From: Terebella lapidaria
Lineage: Eukaryota > Annelida > Polychaeta > Terebellida > Terebellidae
Assembly: GCA_949152475.1 (NCBI GenBank)
Contig: OX424569.1
Location: 19,877,170-19,941,169 of the forward strand
DNA length: 64,000 nt
Direction: 5' to 3'
The notes under the pieces are model-generated. The model made no database searches. It worked only from the letters and a program-made list of their open reading frames with translations, and was not told the origin of the DNA. A program made the translations under genes and the position numbers. Shown here piece by piece: positions 45,596 through 59,100 of this stretch (its first letter is position 1; the number at the start of each line of letters is the position of its first letter).

Positions 45596-46112
45596 TACAT
45601 CTGCCCCTGATGACGCCAGTGTGTCTTTGGATAAACTATTTGGTCGGGCTTTGTTTCTATTGCAAAATGTTGTATTTTACGTTTCTTATTGGCATCATCA
45701 AAATTTGATTGTATTGGTGGTAATAGATTGATACTTACATTTATACCACTGAGTTGGTGTCACTGCTGGCGGACGTTAAATCTGTCCCCGAGAATACCAT
45801 CAACTCAGGAGCCTTCGGGCTTGTGATTGGGTACTTTTGTACTTGTCATGTATCTATTCCATGGGGTTAGATTCGGATTTCTAAATTATTTCCATAGGTT
45901 GTTGGGCAGTTGTATACTAATTCCATCTGGTGTACAGTAGAAACAACTACATTTAACACATTGTCTGCCCCTGAAGACGCCAGTGTGTCTTTGGATAAAC
46001 TGTTTGGTCGGGCTTTGTTTGTTTCTATTGCATAATGTAGTATTTCACGTTTCTTATTGGCATCATCAAACTCTGATTGTATTGGTGGTAATAGATTGAT
46101 ACTTACATTTAC
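45596..46112. mobile_element. Insert with 145-bp direct terminal repeats
   Basis: It interrupts a satellite unit. The repeats 45602-45741 and 45965-46109 begin TGCCCCTGA and end GATACTTACA, flanking about 220 bp of unrelated sequence. A TG...CA direct repeat suggests a miniature LTR (TRIM-like) element; two adjacent SINE copies are an alternative. No PBS or polypurine tract was convincingly seen. Confidence 0.5.
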
Positions 46113-46365
46113 AGCATAGGAATCAATTGCGAATATAGAGGAATGATATATACTGAATATTTTCATGACCCTGAACTTGAACTTTGACCTCATTTTCAAG
46201 GTCACATCACAGAATGGCTAATGTCTCACTTATTATCGACTTTACAGCTTAGGAATTTATTGTGGACATACTAGAAGTGATATATTTGTTGAAAATTTCA
46301 TGGCCTTGAATTTATCAGTGACTTTAGTTTCAAGGTCACTGGACAAAAGGCTAATATCTAAAATG
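46113..46365 (+). repeat. 134-bp satellite, continuation
   Basis: Continues the unit interrupted at 45596 ('cagcataggaatcaatt') and ends at the TTACCGG 3' terminus. Confidence 0.8.
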
Positions 46366-47480
46366 TATATTGTCCGGTAACCTTTCTTAGCCCTTGGGCT
46401 AATTTTTAGGTTACCGGACCTTTGGTCCGATGACCTATTGGCATGGCGTTGCGTCCGTCCGTCCGTCCGTCCGGCGTTAACATTTTTATCTTTAAAGTTA
46501 ACGATCGATTCTTTCTGAAATTTTGCACAAAAATGCCTAAAAATATTTTGAGATGGAGGTATTTTTTTGTTTTTCTATTTTCGCATTTTTTTCAAAATGG
46601 CGGCCGTTTTTGTCGAAAAACGCTCAATTTTGGATTTTGACTGCCATTTTCTCAAAAATGTCTGATCAGTTTTGAGTTTTTGGTTTCAAAAGATTCCCCT
46701 CATATACCTCTGTGATATGTATAAGTTTGGTTGCCCTAAATTCGCCGGTCTCCGTGTGGCGGCCATTTTGAATTTTGGCGGGTCGGCAAAAAAACAATTT
46801 TTTCACCCCAAATCGCATTACTATCCATTTTGGGCCATTTCTAGGCAAAAAAAATTTTTCACCCTTTGAAAAAAATTTTGGACAAAATTTTCGGCACTTT
46901 TTTCCTTCATAATGGGAGCTGTCACGACTGTACTCATATAGAATGCTTGAAGATAGAGCTTAGAAATTGGCAGTTTCAAATGAGAAGTCATATATGGCGA
47001 CTTGTGTGGTGACCTTGAATTTGACCTTCGATGACCTTGAAAGGTCAAAACAGCCATTTTGGGGTCAAAAATGCCCAGATTTGCCTCTATAGATGAAATG
47101 CCTGCAGATAGAGCTCATGTTTGCATTATGAACATATATAGGAAGACATATATGGCACAACTAATGATGACCTTGAACTTGACGTCAGATGACCTTGAGT
47201 GCCAAATGTCTGACGTGGAATGTGTAAATTGACCTGAGCGGCCTAAACGATTCCACCCAGATATATCTTTGTATTATGAACATATAGAATATCAAATACC
47301 GCACACATACATGTAATGGTGACATAGAAGTTCACACGGATGACCTTGATTGGTAAATCTCAAGGTCATATGTTTACACTGCGAACCTCGATTGGTCAAT
47401 CTCAAGGTCTGTTACCTGCCAATGCTGCCATGGCCAAACCAAAATTGTCCGGTAACCTATCTTAGCCTTTGGGCTAATTT
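46366..47480 (+). repeat. TTACCGG-family hinge and copy (1.1 kb)
   Basis: Junction palindrome at 46371-46421, CCGT run at 46455-46472, then the standard modules and the 3' terminus at 47446. Confidence 0.88.
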
Positions 47481-49175
47481 TTAGGTTACCGGACCTTTGG
47501 TCCGATAACCTATTGGCATGGCGTTGCGTCCGTCGTCCGTCCGTCCGTCCGTCCGGGCGGACGAGAGTATGGTTGTGTGACTAGAAAAGGCACACAACCA
47601 TAAGTTGTGAGGAAATTTCTTCTTGTGTGCCTATTTTGGGGAGTTGTGTGCCTATTTTAGATAGGAAATTTAACATGTAAAAGGCACACAAGAAGGTCTC
47701 GTCCGCACGTCCGTCCGTCCGTCCGTCCGTCCGGCGTTAACATTTTTATCTTTAAAGTTAACGATCGAATCTTTCTGAAATTTCGCACAAAAATGCCTAA
47801 AAATATTTTGAGGAGGTATTTTTTTGTTTTTTTATTTTCGCATTTTTTTCAAAATGGCGGCCGTTTTTGTCGAAAAACGCTCAATTTTGGACTTTGACGG
47901 CCATTTTCTCAAAAACTGTCTGATCAGTTTTGAGTTTTTGGTTTCAAAAGATTCCCCTCATATACCTCTGTGATATGTATAAGTTTGGTTGCCCTAAATC
48001 TGCCGGTTTCCGTGTGGCGGCCATTTTGAATTTTTGGCGGGTCAGCGAAAATTTTTTTTTTCGCCCCAGATCGCATTACTATCCATTTTGGGCCATTTCT
48101 AGAGCAAAAAAATTTTTTCGCCCTTTGAAAAAAATTTTGGACTTAGAAAATTTTCGGCACTTTTTCCCTTCATAATGGGAGCTGCCCGGACTGTACTCAT
48201 AGAACGCTTGAAGATAGAGCTTAGAAATTGGCACTTTCAAATGGGAAGTCATATATGGCGACTTGTGTGGTGACCTTGAATTTGACCTTGGATGACCTTG
48301 AAAGGTCAAAACAGCCATTTTTGGGTCGAAAAATGCTCAAATTTGCACCTGGTCTGTATTTTCTCAAAAACTCTCTGATCAGTTTTGAGATTTTTGCTTT
48401 AAAAGATTCCTCTTATATACCTCTGTGACGTGTATAAGTTTTGTTGCCCTTGAATCGCCGATCTCAGTGTGGCGGCCATTTTGAATTTTTGACGAGTCGG
48501 CGAAAAAAAATTTTTTGGCACCAAATAACATTACTATCCATTTTGGGCCATTTCTAGGCAAAAAAAAATTTTCACCCTTTGAAAAAAATTTTGGACTTAG
48601 AAAATTTTCGGCACTTTTTTCCTTCATAATGGGAGCTGTCAGGACTGTACTCATAGAACGCTTGAAGATAGAGCTTAGAAATTGGCACTTTCAAATGGGA
48701 AGTCATATATGGCGACTTGTGTGGTGACCTTGAATTTGACCTTGAATGACCTTGAAAGGTCAAAACAGCCATTTTGGGGTAAAAAAATGCCCAGATTTGC
48801 CTTTGTAGATGAAATGCTTGCAGATAGAGCTCATGTTTGCATTATGAACATATAGGAAGACATATATGGCACAACTAATGATGACCTTGAACTTGACGTC
48901 AGATGACCTTGAGTGCCAAATGTCTGACTTGGAATGTGTAAATTGACCTGAGCGGCCTAAACGATTCCACCCAACATATAGAATATCAAATGCCGCACAC
49001 ATACATGTAATGGTTACATCGAAGTTCATACGGATGACCTTGATTGGTAAATCCCAAGGTCATATGTTTACGCTGCGAACCTTGATTGGTAAATCTCAAG
49101 GTCTGTTACCTGCCAATGCTGCCATGGCCAAACCAAAATTGTCCGGTAACCTATCTTAGCCTTTGGGCTAATTTT
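47481..49175 (+). repeat. TTACCGG-family copy carrying a 150-bp insert
   Basis: 5' hairpin at 47483, CCGT tracts either side of a 150-bp insert, two successive 'gaagatagagcttagaaattg' blocks, and a 3' terminus at 49141-49175. From 49176 to 49930 lie two AAGGC-family ends (49340 and 49825) and fragments of the 147-bp repeat. Confidence 0.88.
47557..47706. mobile_element. 150-bp MITE-like insert in a (CCGT)n tract, copy 1
   Basis: Bounded by perfect 10-bp inverted repeats GCGGACGAGA and TCTCGTCCGC. Internal hairpins include 'ggttgtgtg'/'cacacaacc'. An apparently identical copy is at 62001-62150. Confidence 0.8.
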
Positions 49176-49951
49176 ATAAATGTTATAGGTTAGTCGGCCC
49201 AAGTATCATATCCTGCGCCTTCCTCTGTATTCAATAAGGATTAAAAAGGTGCGAGACGAATTAAATGGTATGTTTTCAGTGGACGAGTAGTATTAGGGAG
49301 CAGTGTACGGTACTTGGGCCGGTTAGTCTCTACACTGAAATGCCTCCAAGGCATCTTTAGGCCTTGACGTGTAGTTTTCAGAAGTGGTACATCGTAGAGA
49401 GAAAAGGACGTTATTTTCAGACTTGTCACCCTAGACAAACATGTCTAGCACCCTAGACAAACATGTCTAGGGTACCAGTATGTTGGGTCAGGGCCAAATA
49501 TTTTTTGCTGAATCAGCATTTTTCATTATTGCCGATATCTAAGAAACGGTGCACCATGGAGCCAAACAGACGCTATTATCAAACTTCACCATAGACAAAG
49601 ATGTCTCAGGGTGTAAGTTGGGTGGACCTGGCTCTTGGCCAAATTTGTTGAGTCAGCCTTTTTTTATATCAATAGGTATCTCGGAATCGGTGCGATGTTG
49701 AGTAGAAAGGACTCTTCGCCCCACACTGATATAGGCACTTCAATTTTTTTGCTCAGTCGGCATTATGTTATATTTACCAACCATAGTGAAACAGACTCTG
49801 AAATAGGCTTGAATCGAAATGCTTTAAGGCATCTTTAGGCCTTGACGTCTAGTGTTAGTACATTGTATGTTTTAGATGTGTATTCGTTCCAATAGTTGTA
49901 AGCAATAATCTTTTTGATCATGAGAGTTTATTTCAGGCTCAAAATCGATTC

Positions 49952-50116
49952 ATGTTGCTTTTGAAATCAAATTCAATTCATGTTTCTGCAGTTCTTTTGA
50001 GAAGTTCTGGCGTGCTGCATGAGGGTGAAAATCCAAAAGACCTGAAAAGCGATGATTGGAGGAAGAGACTGACACCAAAGCAGTATCATGTGTGTCGAGA
50101 GAAAGGCACAGAAACA
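49952..50116 (+). CDS. MsrB exon a
   Basis: Encodes the N-terminal lead and [20 protein letters not shown]. The donor is ACA|GTAAGT at 50117. The start is uncertain: the frame is open upstream to the acceptor-like 'tttatttcag' at 49936, and a second 'tttctgcag' ends at 49991. Confidence 0.85.
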
Positions 50117-53100
50117 GTAAGTAATCACTGTCAGACAAACCACTGTGTAGTAGTGTGATTATTTGTAACTTACTGAAACTACTGGTACTGTGTAATTGTT
50201 TGGTACATACATTGTATATTGTAATGTGCTCTAGTTAAGACAAATTTAATTCAGATAAAGTGATCTTTATAGTGATCCTAAATCATTTGGATGTCCATGG
50301 CTAAGCTGACCAGAGTCAAGCACATTGATCACATGATGTGCAGTGTGCACCTCACACAGTCTTATTGCATTATCACAAAGCAGTGTACATGTACATACTT
50401 CAGCCATATACTGGATCTCTGACATACAACAAGGCCCAAGGTACATATTGCTGTGTCTGCTGTGGAACACCTTTGTTCAGGTGAGAATTTAGAGCCTTGA
50501 GTGTTGAATTATGTTGACAATTATCTATAAGGAAATGCCTTTATGGTTTTGTCCAAAAACAATTCCTGTTTTCTTTCCACTCTCGATGGTTTAGGGATGT
50601 TAACTTCAGTGTGCCTTGATGCATCTTTGCCAAATTTTCACAATCAAACAGATATGTTGTGGTTGTTGTGTAGAAGAAGCCTGTTGATTTTATACCGCTC
50701 TGGGGTCTATGAGGTCCATGAGGATGACATCAATATATTGACATCAGGATGACAACCATAGAAATATTGGGCAATGGCTGCTAAACCTTGCATTGGCATT
50801 ATTCTTGAACTGATCGCCCCAGACAAACATGTCTTAGGTGTACTAGGGATGAACTTTGACCTTGAATTTAAATTTTTTGCCGAGTCGGTATTATATATTT
50901 TTGTCAATATTTCGCCAGAGAACGAAGCATACATTATCTTCAAAATCACCCCCCTAGACAAACCTGTCTTAGGGGTCTAGGGGGTATCTTTGCACTCATT
51001 CTAAATGCTCTATTTGGAGAGTCAGCGGTTTCTCAGAATCCCATGGGGGAATAGTCTTCGACTCTGGGGAAAAAAACCTGGTTTCGAAGAGAAAATACTT
51101 TGAACGTTTGTTCTACAGAGTTGGTCGTAGATAATTCAGTTGATTAATATACTAGTAATCTGACGAATACTTTTGTTGAATGGAACAATTTTCTCGTTAC
51201 TATCGCCGATTTACAGGAACATTTGTGTGTCACCAGGATTTAAGAATACATAGTAGTAGTAGTAGTAGTAGTAGTTTATTGACGCGGACGTCCATTGAAA
51301 TGACATGAACATATCGAACATCATAAAATGTAAATACCAAATATCACATCATATATGAAGAGGAACAGTTTAAGGATTCTTAACTAACTCTTGTGTTGCT
51401 CTGTAAATGAAACAGGCTGCCTCAGAAAGGTTATCGTGGAAATTTGGTACCTCAAATCTAGTATTAGGGTAGGAGAACCGTAAATTATCCAATAATGTAC
51501 AGTCTTTTATTATATGTTCTTCGTCCTGGACACCACCGTGCTCACACCAGCACACTCTGGCTTCATGCGGTAGCCTACTCCACCGGCCAGTCTCTACGCG
51601 CAGGCTATGTGATGACAACCGGAATCTAGTGTAGCTTATCCTTTGGTATTCCGGCATAATATTTTGTGTGTACATTGCTTTCACTTGCAGATGAGGATTA
51701 TGCACCCGGTATGTTACATATTTGGATGTCTCAGCCCTGGTGATTCTACTCCTGATTACATCCATGTCTCCCTGTTTAGAGATGTTCTCAACCATTAGCT
51801 TCGAGATGTATCGCCATGCAGGCGTGTTCATTTGTCTTGTGATTTGAAGCACATACATCAGTGGGTCATCAGATAAGCCTCTGCGAGACTCAGTCATTTT
51901 GATGAAGAATTTCTGCTGGTGTTGTCGCACAAAGTTCAGCAAGTTGGGTATCCGATCTCAACCAGGCACAGATCATTGGCAGTGGTTGTGCGCACGCCAA
52001 GGATTCTTTTTATGGCATTCATGTACAGGGAGTTCAGAGGCCGCAGGCTAGTGCTGAACCATGATTCACACCCGTAAAGCAGGGCTGCTAACAGGCATGC
52101 GTCTAATACTTTCCTTTTGCACACGAAAGGAATATCTGGATTTTTCCGGAGGAAGGAGAACATCTTGAGCACATGCTTGTTTTTTTCCCGAGAGTGCTCC
52201 TTGATGAATGTAGTCATCGATGTGTCCTCGAGGAACAAGGAGCCCAGGTACACATATCGAGGGCAATGGTCGATAGTCACCTGCCCTACCGTGAGTGGTT
52301 CTCGGTCTATTTTGTTTCCTTTTATCACCATGAATTTGGTTTTGCCTGCATTCATTTTCATCCCGAAGTTTTCACAGAACTCAATCATTAGTCCCAGTTT
52401 CTCCAGGCATCTGTCCCTGTCTGTGGCGAGGATGACAGTATCATCCATCATCATGAGGACGTGCAACCATCCGAGAAATCCATCGGGGCGACAGCGTGTC
52501 CTGTACATTTTCAACAGTTCATTAAGGTATATCACAAACAGTAAGCAGGATGTGGGTGCACCTTGTCTTATCCCTATCAGTGATGTTATGATTGCAGTTC
52601 CAAGGATACTCTTTGTTGACATGTACATTGCCACTAGGGCGGCTAACATTACACAACCACATCCGATGCGTCTGAGGACCGCAACGAGCTTATCTCGATC
52701 AAGTCTATCATAAGCTTTAGAAAAATCCACAAAGATAATAAACAGCTTTTTCCTTTTACTAGCTGCTAAGTCCACTAGCATCCTTAGAGTTACGATTTGT
52801 TCTATGCAGCCCCGTAGCTTTTGGGCGCCTGATTGCTCACGGAGGGGTTGGAACCACAGCTCGAGGCGTTTCCTTAAGACATTGTCATATAGCTTCGCTA
52901 AAGTGTTCATCACGCTTATTCCTCTGTAATTGTTACAATCCTGATGGTTACCTTTTTTGAAGATAACACTCAGCTTGGCATATGTCCAATTTGTCGGGTA
53001 TGTTGCAGACAAGAATACTGCGTTGAACAGTTGTGTGAGGAGCAAGATCCATTTCACCGGTAGCATGCGAAATATTCCTGGGCTGATGCCATCAGGGCCT

Positions 53101-56100
53101 GCAGCTTTATCTGGTTTCAGCTCCCTGACACAGGTGTCCACCTCCATTGGGCTTATATCGTCATCCAATACTGGCACTGAGAGACTGACATAAGGCTCCT
53201 CAGATCCAAGTGAGTGAGCCTCACTTCTGTCCGACGGGGCGAGGAGCCCTTCGAAATGATCCTTGAAATCTGCATCACTAGGTTTGCCCACAGTGGTATC
53301 CGAGATATCACCAGACCAGTTTATGGCTTTCCATATTTGTTTAGAGTCGTTTGAGTCAAGGAGCCTTTGCCAGCGGTCTCCAGTCCTAGTTCTGTTTTCC
53401 CTTGTGGTACGAATGTTTTTGCTTGATGATGCTACCTCATAGATTGTGGAGCTTATGTTGTCTGCCCAGTTATCGAAGTTATCCACATACATTGGAAGCT
53501 GGGTGGTTTGGAGGGTCTCAATAAACATGTCACTGCTCACATTGCCAGAGCGTATAGCTCTCCTGCACTTGGGGAGATCAGTGCGTTCCCCGTTGGGTGT
53601 TATGTACGACCCCAACATTTTTGCCCTTTCAAGTAATGTGTCATACATCGACATGGTGTGCACTCAGCCAACTGGGTATCATATTCATTCCGACTGTTGA
53701 GTACCGTGGTATTGATGAATGACTGTTGATGAATGACTGTTGAGTACCGTGGTATTGATGAATGACAATGTGTAAAAGACGGAATGGGTCTCGAGTTCAA
53801 CCCCACCGACTTCAACAGTGATATTTCGGTGCTTATGACTATTCTGACGGTACTCAAATTTTGTAGACATTTCTCATACGGGCATATATAATCCTCTATT
53901 CATACAATACATGTATTGACCAAAATCAACTTGACGAGAATACTGAATTCCAAGCAAAATTGAAAATGGTGCTGAATTTTATTGACACCGATGTATTTTT
54001 GATGGGCCTACTCGATCAGAGACTATTATTCCTACCAACTACCATTCCTTTCACACAGATATTCATCCTGCATGGACACCATATATAAGCACAAACTTGA
54101 ATTGAAAACAATACTAAAAATGAACGCGCTATTGACTCCTTTTATCTGGGGAGATCTGGTGCTGTTTATGAGATATGATTCTTGTAATTTCTTACTTGCT
54201 TTACACTAAAATGTCTCGGAGGCCTTAAGGCCTTGATGTCTAGTTTTACTCCACAAAAAAATCAAAAGTTAAATTTGAATTGTGATAGCCCTGCAAGTAT
54301 CCGTACTGTTATAAAGCATAATGTTGATAGGTTTTCAGTTTTCTATTTTCAGAGGTTTACCATACATTTATCTATAAAGATTGTGATGTTTACATACAAA
54401 ATTCAAGAAAATTCTGCACTTATGTGACTTCAATGTTTATATGGTGCTTCCCTACATATTGTGCTGATGAATATTTTGATAATGTCTTTTTGTTGCAGTT
54501 CTGCAACAAAATTTGATGCAGGTTGTGGCTGGCCATCATTTTATGACACACTAGCATCAAAATCGGGTGCGAAAAGTAGCATTCGTGAGGAGACGGACAT
54601 ATCCCATGGAATGATCCGTACTGAAGTTCTCTGTGCACAGGTACTGAAATTTCACACAAACCTACCGAAAAATATTTCAAGAAGAAGGTACCTTTGGTCC
54701 GATAACCTATTGGCATGGCGTTGCGTCCGTCGTCCGTCCGTCCGTCCGTCCGTCCGTCCGTCCGTCCGTCCGTCCGTCCGTCCGTCCGTCCGGCGTTAAC
54801 ATTTTTATCTTTAAAGTTAACGATCGAATCTTCCTGAAATTTTGCACAAAAATGCCTAAAAATATTTTGAGAAGGAGGTATTTTTTTGTTTTTTGATTTT
54901 CGCATTTTTTTCAAAATGGCGGCCGTTTTTGTCGAAAAACGCTCAATTTTGGATTTTGACGGCCATTTTCTCAAAAACTGTCTGATCAGTTTTGAGTTTT
55001 TGGTTTCAAAATATTCCCCTCATATACCTCTGTGATATGTATAAGTTTGGTTGCCCTAAATCTGCCGGTTTCTGTGTGGCGGCCATTTTGAATTTTTGGC
55101 GGGTTGGCGAAAAAAATTTTTTTCGCCCCAAATCGCATTACTATCCATTTTGGGCCATTTCTAGGGCAAAAAAATTTTTTCACCCTTTGAAAAAAATTTT
55201 GGACTTAGAAAATTTTCGCCACTTTTTCCCTTCATAATGGGAGCTGTCCGGACTGTACTCACAGAACGCTTGAAGATAGAGCTTAGAAATTGGCACTTTC
55301 AAATGGGAAGTCATATATGGCGACTTGTGTTGTGACCTTGAATCTGACCTTCGATGACCTTGAAAGGTCAAAACAGCCATTTTGGGGTCAAAAAATGCCC
55401 AGATTTGCCTCTGTAGATGGAATGCTGTTGCAGAGAGAGCTCATGTTATGAACAGGAAGACATATATGGCACAACTAATGATGACCTTGAACTTGACGTC
55501 AGATGACCTTGAGTGCCAAATGTCTGACTTGGAATGTGTAAATTGACCTGAGCGGCCTAAACGATTCCACCCAACATATAGAATATCAAATGCCGCACAC
55601 ATACATGTAATGGTTACATCGAAGTTCATACGGATGACCTTGATTGGTAAATCCCAAGGTCATATGTTTACACTGCGAACCTTGATTGGTAAATCTCAAG
55701 GTCTGTTACCTGCCAATGCTGCCATGGCCAAACAAAAATTGTCCGGTAACCTATCTTAGCCTTTGGGCTAATTTTTAATTTTTTGGATTTTCGCTTTTTA
55801 AAAAAAAAAAAAAAAAAAACCAATTTCTGACGCAATTTCTTGCAAAAATTGTTCAGACAGTTTTGAGATTTTTGTTTTAAAAGATTTCTCTTATGTACCT
55901 CTGTGTTGTTTATAAGTTTGGTTGCCCTTGAATCACCGGTCTGCGTGTGTGACTGCCATTTTGAATTTTTGACAGGTCGATGAAAAAACAAATTTTCGCT
56001 CGAATTACATTACTATCCATTTTGGGTCATTTCCAGAGGAATTCTTGTGGGAGCTGCCACAACTACTCATGGGAACTGCCACAACTACTCATACATGTAG

Positions 56101-59100
56101 AACGCCTGAAGATAGAGCTTAAATATTGGCATTTTCAAATGGGAAGTCATATATGGCGATTTGTGTGGTGACCTTGAATTTGACTTTGAAAGGTCAAAAG
56201 AACCATTTTTGGGTGAAAAAAATGCCCAGATTCGCCTCTAGAGATGAAATGCTTGTAAATGGAGCTTATGTTTGCATTATAAACAGCATGACGTATATGG
56301 AACAACTAATCATGACCTTGAACTTGACCTCGGATGACCTTGGGTGCTAAATGTCTGACTCGGAATGTGTAAACTGGCCTCTGTGGCCTAAACGCTTGCA
56401 CCTAAAGATATCTTAGTATCATGAACATAAAGAAAATCAAGTGTAGCACACCTAATGGTGACACAGATTCACACAGAAGACCTTGATTTGTAAATCTCCT
56501 TTGGGCTAATTTTTCTTTCGCCGTTTGGTTTCCGGATCATAACTCTTGAATGCCTTAATCTATCATTCCAAAACTTTCACAGCTCATCCAAAATACTTTA
56601 CTACAGCAAATCGTAAATTCATCGTTATTCAAAATCAAATATTGTCTGCTAAATATTGTCATGACCTTGATATTGACCTTTGACCTCATGTTCAAGGTCA
56701 CAGGACAAAATGGCTAATATCTCGTTTTATATGACCGACTTTACAACTTGACACTCAATTTTGAACATACAGGAATGATTATGCCAAAAATTCTGATGAC
56801 CTTTTATTTGACCTTTGACTTCATTTCTAAGGTCACAGGAAAACAAATGCTAATATCTCTCTCAGTATTGAATTTACAGCTTAGCATTCAGATGTGGACA
56901 TATAGGAAGTGATAAATGCTGACATATTCTCGTGACTTTGAATTTGAATATATAATCATACAATAAGGACACATTATGCCTAATATCTCACTTAACATCG
57001 AGATTAGAGACTAGGAATCAATTGTGAACACACAGGAATAAAATTATATATGCTGATTATTGTCATGACTTTTAATTTCATCTTATTTTTAAGGTCAGAG
57101 CACAAAATGGTTAATATCTTGCCTATTATCGACTTTACAACTTAGGAATCCATAGTACACATACAGGAAATGATATATGCTGAATATTTTGGTGACCTTG
57201 AATTTGACCTTTGACCTAATTTTCAAGGTCAGATAACAAAATGGCCAATATCTCGCTTATTAACGAATTCATAGCTTAGGAATCCATAGAATATTCTTAT
57301 TACCTTGAATTTGACCCCATTTTCAAGGTCAGAGCACAATATGGCTAATATCTCCCTTATTATTTACTTTTCAGCTTCGGAATCAATTGCGGAACTATAA
57401 GAAATAATATATACTGAATATTCTCTGGATATGACCTTTGACCTCATTTTCAAGGTTGGAGCACGAAATGGCGCATATCTCCCTTGTTGTCAACTTTACA
57501 GCTCACGAATCAATTGTGGACATATAGGAAATGATATATGCTGAATATACTTGTAACCTTGAAGTTATTTGACCATCGGTCCGATCACCTATTGGCTAGC
57601 CGGTAAGCTACAGGTCCCTTGGGCCTATGTTTTTAGGTTACCGGACCTTTGGTCCGATAACCTATTGGCATGGCGTTGCGTCCGTCGTCCGTCCGTCCGT
57701 CCGTCCGTCCGTCCGTCCGTCCGTCCGTCCGTCCGGCGTTAACATTTTTATCTTTAAAGTTAACGATCGAATCTTTCTGAAATTTTGCACAAAAATGCCT
57801 AAAAATATTTTGAGAAGGAGGTATTTTTTTGTTTTTTGATTTTCGCATTTTTTTCAAAATGGCGGCCGTTTTTGTCGAAAAACGCTCAATTTTGGACTTT
57901 GACGGCCATTTTCTCAAAAACTGTCTGATCAGTTTTGAGTTTTTGGTTTCAAAAGATTCCCCTCATATACCTCTGTGATATGTATAAGTTTGGTTGCCCT
58001 AAATCTGCCGGTTTCCGTGTGGCGGCCATTTTGAATTTTTGGCGGGTCGGCGAAAAAAATTTTTTTCGCCCCAAATCGCATTACTATCCATTTTGGGCCA
58101 TTTCTAGGGCAAAAAAAATTTTTCACACTTTGAAAAAAATTTTGGACTTGGAAAATTTTCGGCACTTTTTTCCTTCATAATGGGAGCTGTCCGGACTGTA
58201 CTCATAGAACACTTGAAGATAGAGCTTAGAAATTGGCACTTTCAAATGGGAAGTCATATATGGCGACTTGTGTGGTGACCTTGAATTTGACCTTGGATGA
58301 CCTTGAAAGGTCAAAACAGCCATTTTTGGTTCGAAAAACGCTCAAATTTGCACCTGGTCTGTATTTTCTCAAAAACTGTCTGATCAGTTTTGAGATTTTT
58401 GCTTAAAAAGATTCCTCTTATATACCTCTGTGACGTGTATAAGTTTTGTTGCCCTTGAATCGCCGATCTCAGTGTGGCGGCCATTTTGAATTTTTGACGA
58501 GTCGGCGAAAAAAAATTTTTTCGCCCCAAATAACATTACTATCCATTTTGGGCCATTTCTAAGCAAAAAAAAATTTTCACCCTTTGAAAAAAATTTTGGA
58601 CTTAGAAAATTTTCGGCACTTTTTTCCTTCATAATGGGAGCTGTCAGGACTGTACTCATAGAACGCTTGAAGATAGAGCTTAGAAATTGGCACTTTCAAA
58701 TGGGAAGTCATATATGGCGACTTGTGTGGTGACCTTGAATTTGACCTTCGATGACCTTGAAAGGTCAAAACAGCCATTTTGGGGTCAAAAAATGCCCAGA
58801 TTTGCCTTTGTAGATGAAATGCTTGCAGATAGAGCTCATGTTTGCATTATGAACATATAGGAAGACATATATGGCACAACTAATGATGACCTTGAACTTG
58901 ACGTCAGATGACCTTGAGTGCCAAATGTCTGACTTGGAATGTGTAAATTGACCTAGGCGGCCTAAACGATTCCACCCAACATATAGAATATCAAATGCCG
59001 CACACATACATGTAATGGTTACATCGAAGTTCATACGGATGACCTTGATTGGTAAATCCCAAGGTCATATGTTTACACTGCGAACCTTGATTGGTAAATC

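Noticed and set aside
54731..54792. Arg-Pro-Ser-Val repeat proteins from (CCGT)n tracts
   Set aside because: Microsatellite translation; the tract length varies between copies and the frame is not conserved.
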